Of a stretch of DNA of 64,000 nt, positions 60,529-64,000 are shown piece after piece; the first letter of the stretch is position 1; every line of letters begins with the position of its first letter. The DNA lies in contig JAGYVD010000002.1 in the NCBI GenBank assembly GCA_021209875.1, positions 4,154,001-4,218,000 of the forward strand, written 5' to 3'. The position numbers and the translations under genes are program-made. The notes under the pieces are model-generated. The model was not told where the DNA came from and ran no database searches. It worked only from the letters and a program-made list of their open reading frames with translations. This DNA comes from Rosellinia necatrix. Taxonomy: Eukaryota > Ascomycota > Sordariomycetes > Xylariales > Xylariaceae.

Positions 60529-61387
60529 TAGGCAGATTATGTTCACAGAACCCGTTAGAAACACTCGATACATGGCGCATAGCCTTGAGTACGACGAAAT
60601 TCACGAGGCATATAATATAATGTAGACTTCATTTCAATTTCAAGCCGGACGCCTAACCTGAGTAGCTAATATTATGCACATCGATGCACTAGCATAGATC
60701 CCTCGATAGCCCGATGTAGAACTTCGTAGAACTTTTCGTTGGCCATTTCCTTATATCGACGTCTATGAACAAAATGCTAGACATCCGCCCGCCTTAGGAT
60801 ATTCCTTAGTCAACCAACCATCATGACCCTGCCTACTCGTTAAGGACATAACACACATGAACAGAGAATCAATACATCATTGTATGATCCCTTCCATCAT
60901 CATCACCTTTCATCATCCCATAACGTTGCGTTCATGCGTGCTACCTACAACTGATGTTCTCATTTGCTCCTAGATTTTGACAATTATCGCTTAATCCTTG
61001 TTTGATCAAGCGTCTGTCTGCGTGTATTAGGCGAAATTCTACGCCTGAAGACACAGGGGGCCGGGGAGGGGGGGGGAAATAATAGCAGAAATAAAGTCGA
61101 AGAGTTACCGAGATGACTTTCACCAGGAAATTTAACCGAAGGGCAGGGTATCCAGTAAGAATTGTTGTCCGGCATATTGTCGAGATTCGGAGCACAAGAG
61201 ATCGACGCGTCAACACCGCGGTCGCATCAGAACTGGATTTTGAAGACGGCTCGTAGCAGAGGGTACCACATAAAAAAATCGGAAATTTTCGTGTTGGTAA
61301 GGCTGATCAGAACGCCGGTAAGGTATCTTTCCTAAGGAGCCTGGTGGTAAGAAATCTGGTTTTGTACAGGCCTATGGCTATGGTACC
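60529..61387. other. Convergent intergenic region
   Basis: Contains the 3' ends of VPS16 and the eIF4B-like gene. A G-rich run (61058-61077) is the only marked feature; no gene seen. Confidence 0.5.
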
Positions 61388-63594
61388 TCAGACGCGCTGG
61401 CGACGGCCTTTCGACGGTTTCGACGATACGGTGGTCCAGCCATCGGGATCTTGGGTGGGGGCGGCCTCGGCCTCAGGGGCGGCAGCTGCTGCTTGAGTGG
61501 GTTGCTGAGCAGCAGCGGGAGGGGTTCCATTTACACGTGGACCTCTACCCTCATAAGTACCCCGAGGACCTCGGGGCGCGCCGCCACGTCCTCGGCCATC
61601 TCCGCGACCACGCGGGGCATTCACATAACCACCGCGGCCCTGTCGCTGCTCTCCTGCCGCCGTCCGCCAGTTACCGCTCTCTGCCGCTCGTGACTTGGGA
61701 TTCTGAGCACCTTCTTTGGGCTTAGACGGTGGTTTCTGGTCTCCGGCGGCTCCATCCTCGGTGTTTTCTGCCGGCAGCTCCTTTGACTCGACGGGGGGCT
61801 CGGCTTTTTCCTGAGCCGCCTCTGCCTTGGCCGCTTCGGCCTCAGCAGCAGCCTTCTCGGCATCAGCAGCAGCAGCCTTTTCGGCATCGGCGGCGGCTTT
61901 CTCGGCCTTCTCGGCATCGGCGGCGGCCTTCTCGGCGGCTTTCTCGGCAGCCTCCTTCGCGGCAGCCTCCTTAGCTAAGCGGCGCTCTTCCTTGGCCTTC
62001 TCATCAGCTTCCTTCTTCTCTTTCAACAACTGGTCCCGCTTGTCAGCAATCTCACGTTCCTTGGCTGCCGTATCAATAGGACGAGCAGCACCGAAAGGGC
62101 TTGCTTTCACATCGCCCGTCGCACTTGGCGATGTGACATCTGAGGCTTCGGCAACAGTTCGCTTCGCAAGCTGAAGCCGAGGGCGGCCACCGGTAGCAAC
62201 AGCAGCAGGGGCTGGCCCAGCTGGTGAAGGCGGCGCTTCGCTACCTTCGCGAGACTGCTCAGACGACTTGGCCGGCGTATCGCGACGCATGTTGTTACGC
62301 CATTGGTTATCTAGCTCCGCGGCGGTGGGGGCCCGCTCGGGGCGTTCGGGTCGCTCTGGTCGCTCTCTGAACTCTCTAGGGGGGCGGGAGCCTTCCTGGC
62401 GTCCTTCGCCCCATGTAGCAGGTGAAGCTTTACGATCTTGTCGGAATGACTCCCCGCGGCCGGCGTCACTTCCCCGGGGGCGGCTATCCGTACGAGACAT
62501 AGAGCGTTCGGGCTGCGGGAGGGGAGACAGAGGACCACGTCGTTCCCAGTTCCCAAAGTCTCTTACTTTTCCATCATCTACTGGGCCTTCACGGAAGCTC
62601 GGGGTACGACGCTCGCCGAAATCATTGGGACGTCGGCTGCTATTCCGAGAGGGATCGTCCGCTAGGGGGCCCTTGCGCTCCCAACTGGACAGATCCCGAG
62701 CTGAATCCCCGCGGTTATCACGCTCCTTGGCTAAAATTAAGTCAGCGCCTGTGAGCATCAAATCAACGGGCGATACAAACTTACGAGGATCCGCAATTCT
62801 CACTTTGATAGTTCGCCCCTGGAAGCTATTTCCATCGAGGCTTAGTGCTTTCTTGAGACCGTCGAGAGTGGCGAATTCAGCATAGGCGAACCCTTTAGGG
62901 CGCTGCTCAATCCGGTCCTCGATGATCCGAACGCTAGTAATTTCGCAGTCAACGAAGAAATCAGTCACACTCTCGCTGGTTGCTTCGTAGGAGAGGTTGC
63001 CGAGATGAGCAGTGTAGGGGGGCTTTGTAGGGAGCTGGGTCGGGAAAGAGTCGCGGGGTGCGTAAGCTAGAGAGATGTAACAAAAAACCATATTAGCCTT
63101 CACAGCCGGAAGGAAGACAGCAGCAAAGGTTAGGGTCATGTAACTGCGCACCTCGATCATTACTGCCGGAGCCATAGCTAGAATAGCCGCCGCCAGAGTA
63201 GCCGCCCTTCCGGTCGACGGTGGAGGGAGGCAGAGGCTGGGAGCCTGTTCATTTCTCTAGTTAGAAATATGTCTGTTGGATGCATTGCGCCTCGGATGGA
63301 CATACCAACGACCTCCTCCACTTCATCAGCCCAGGATCCACCGTACTCTATGCATACATGTTAGCTATGCATCGTTCAAATGGCAGTATAAGCAGCATTG
63401 GCAGCATTGGCAGCGCAGCGGAGCGGATGGGGGGAGGACGAGGGGCGGGGGGTCAGAGGGACCACTGACTCTCTTCATTCAAGAAGGCCCCGAGGGACAT
63501 CTTCTGCTGCTGCTCCTTCTTCTTAGGCGCTACAGGATGCGTATGTCAGCATAGTGCGTACAGCAGGCTGACGAGGGCGTGGCAACAAACCCAT
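61388..63594 (-). CDS. eIF4B-like translation initiation factor (RRM, RGG)
   Basis: Six coding exons in transcript order, 63594-63591, 63529-63470, 63347-63306, 63244-63152, 63066-62785 and 62730-61388, give 607 residues. The first exon is just ATGG. The joined N-terminus (MAPKKKEQQQKMSLGAFL, then GGSWADEVEE) is typical of fungal eIF4B proteins. One RRM lies at about 82-158 (AHLGNLSYEA as RNP2, KGFAYAEF as RNP1). It is followed by a long charged region with repeated basic/aromatic units (SWERKGPL, NWERRGPL), an Ala/Glu/Lys coiled stretch (about 395-480) and an RGG patch near 545-575. eIF4B stimulates eIF4A helicase and mRNA recruitment to the 40S subunit in the cytoplasm. The 54-bp intron 62784-62731 has no stop and keeps frame if retained. 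The exon 2/3 joint (GTCAGT donor) is the weakest. Confidence 0.88.
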
Positions 63595-64000
63595 GATTGC
63601 GGTGTTGGGAGGCCGAATGCGCGGTAGCGTGCAGACAGTCAGTCGTCGCGCGAGGTCGAGAACAGAGGACCACTCAGGCAAGAGACAGGCAAGAGACAGG
63701 CAAGAGACAGACAGTGGCTGATCTGTCGCTTGGTCGGTCGTCGCTTGGGTCTACGGCTGTGTAGGTGTGGTGTTGATAGACGGCAGCTGAGGCGGTTGAG
63801 GTATCGTCGCCAATCTCGAACAAAATGGGGTCGATTGGCGGACGACTGGATCTCGAATGTTGTCTCCGAGGGGTTTGGCAAGGGGAGACGCTTGCCTCTT
63901 CGGAAGAAAAATTTAATCGCTGGAGGGTTAATTTTGGGTGCTGGGCAATTGGGAAGTTCGTGGTGGGGAGGCCGCTTGAGCCAGTTCCAGGCGTAGTGTA
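63595..64000. other. Promoter and leader of the eIF4B-like gene
   Basis: Upstream of the minus-strand ATG. Contains a three-copy AGAGACAGGCA repeat (about 63680-63710) and open frames without recognisable similarity. Any further gene lies beyond the window. Confidence 0.5.

Noticed and set aside
62268..62885. Plus-strand open frame of 205 codons opposite the eIF4B-like gene
   Set aside because: A shadow of the RNA-binding protein's Arg/Pro-rich coding strand.

Overview
The window is nuclear DNA of a filamentous ascomycete (Pezizomycotina), most likely a Sordariomycete. The genes carry many short introns (about 45-120 bp) with GTANGT-type donors and CTAAC/CTGAC branch sites. The gene set is typically fungal: HapE, a Mei2-like protein, exocyst Sec15, Vps16, an eIF4B-like factor, a POT peptide transporter, an RNase T1-family enzyme and a GMC oxidoreductase. 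Intergenic DNA is full of TACCTAGGTA-type short palindromes and microsatellites. No ribosomal RNA, convincing tRNA, CRISPR array or intact transposon was found.

Layout. 1-6.9 kb: gene-free and rich in small palindromes. 6.9-8.9 kb: POT/PTR2 peptide transporter (+). 10.6-11.3 kb: secreted guanyl-specific RNase (+). 12.7-15.0 kb: secreted GMC oxidoreductase (+). 16.6-17.1 kb: small protein with a mitochondrial-type leader (+). 18.2-25.35 kb: intronless PRP8 (-), divergent from eL34 (25.9-26.7 kb, +). 27.5-28.3 kb: NDUFAF3-like complex I assembly factor (+). 28.3-30.8 kb: repeat-rich gap. 30.8-32.9 kb: alpha/beta-hydrolase fused to an RNA-triphosphatase-like cysteine phosphatase (+). 34.3-37.1 kb: SLP1-type SUN protein (+). 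37.9-38.4 kb: possible gene relic. 39.7-42.4 kb: Mei2-like RNA-binding protein (-), ten coding exons. 45.5 kb: small conserved unknown (+). 46.9-49.6 kb: SEC15 (+). 50.1-51.1 kb: hapE (-). 53.6-54.6 kb: FCF2 (+). 55.4-56.8 kb: decayed zinc-type alcohol dehydrogenase (-). 57.6-60.5 kb: VPS16 (+). 61.4-63.6 kb: eIF4B-like protein (-).

The genes do not form a metabolic cluster. Most are housekeeping genes: splicing (PRP8), ribosome and its assembly (eL34, FCF2), translation (eIF4B), membrane traffic (SEC15, VPS16), ER membrane (SLP1), mitochondria (NDUFAF3-like), transcription (hapE). A more variable end at 6-15 kb holds secreted or transport functions. The most interesting points are the hydrolase/RNA-triphosphatase-like fusion, whose joining intron starts on a stop codon; very small exons (4, 14 and 18 nt) that the reading frames require; a possible recursive-splice site in FCF2; the dehydrogenase pseudogene; and a shared 24-bp relic in two distant gaps. 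Exon models were built by eye from splice signals, frame closure and family similarity, and have not been checked against RNA or databases.
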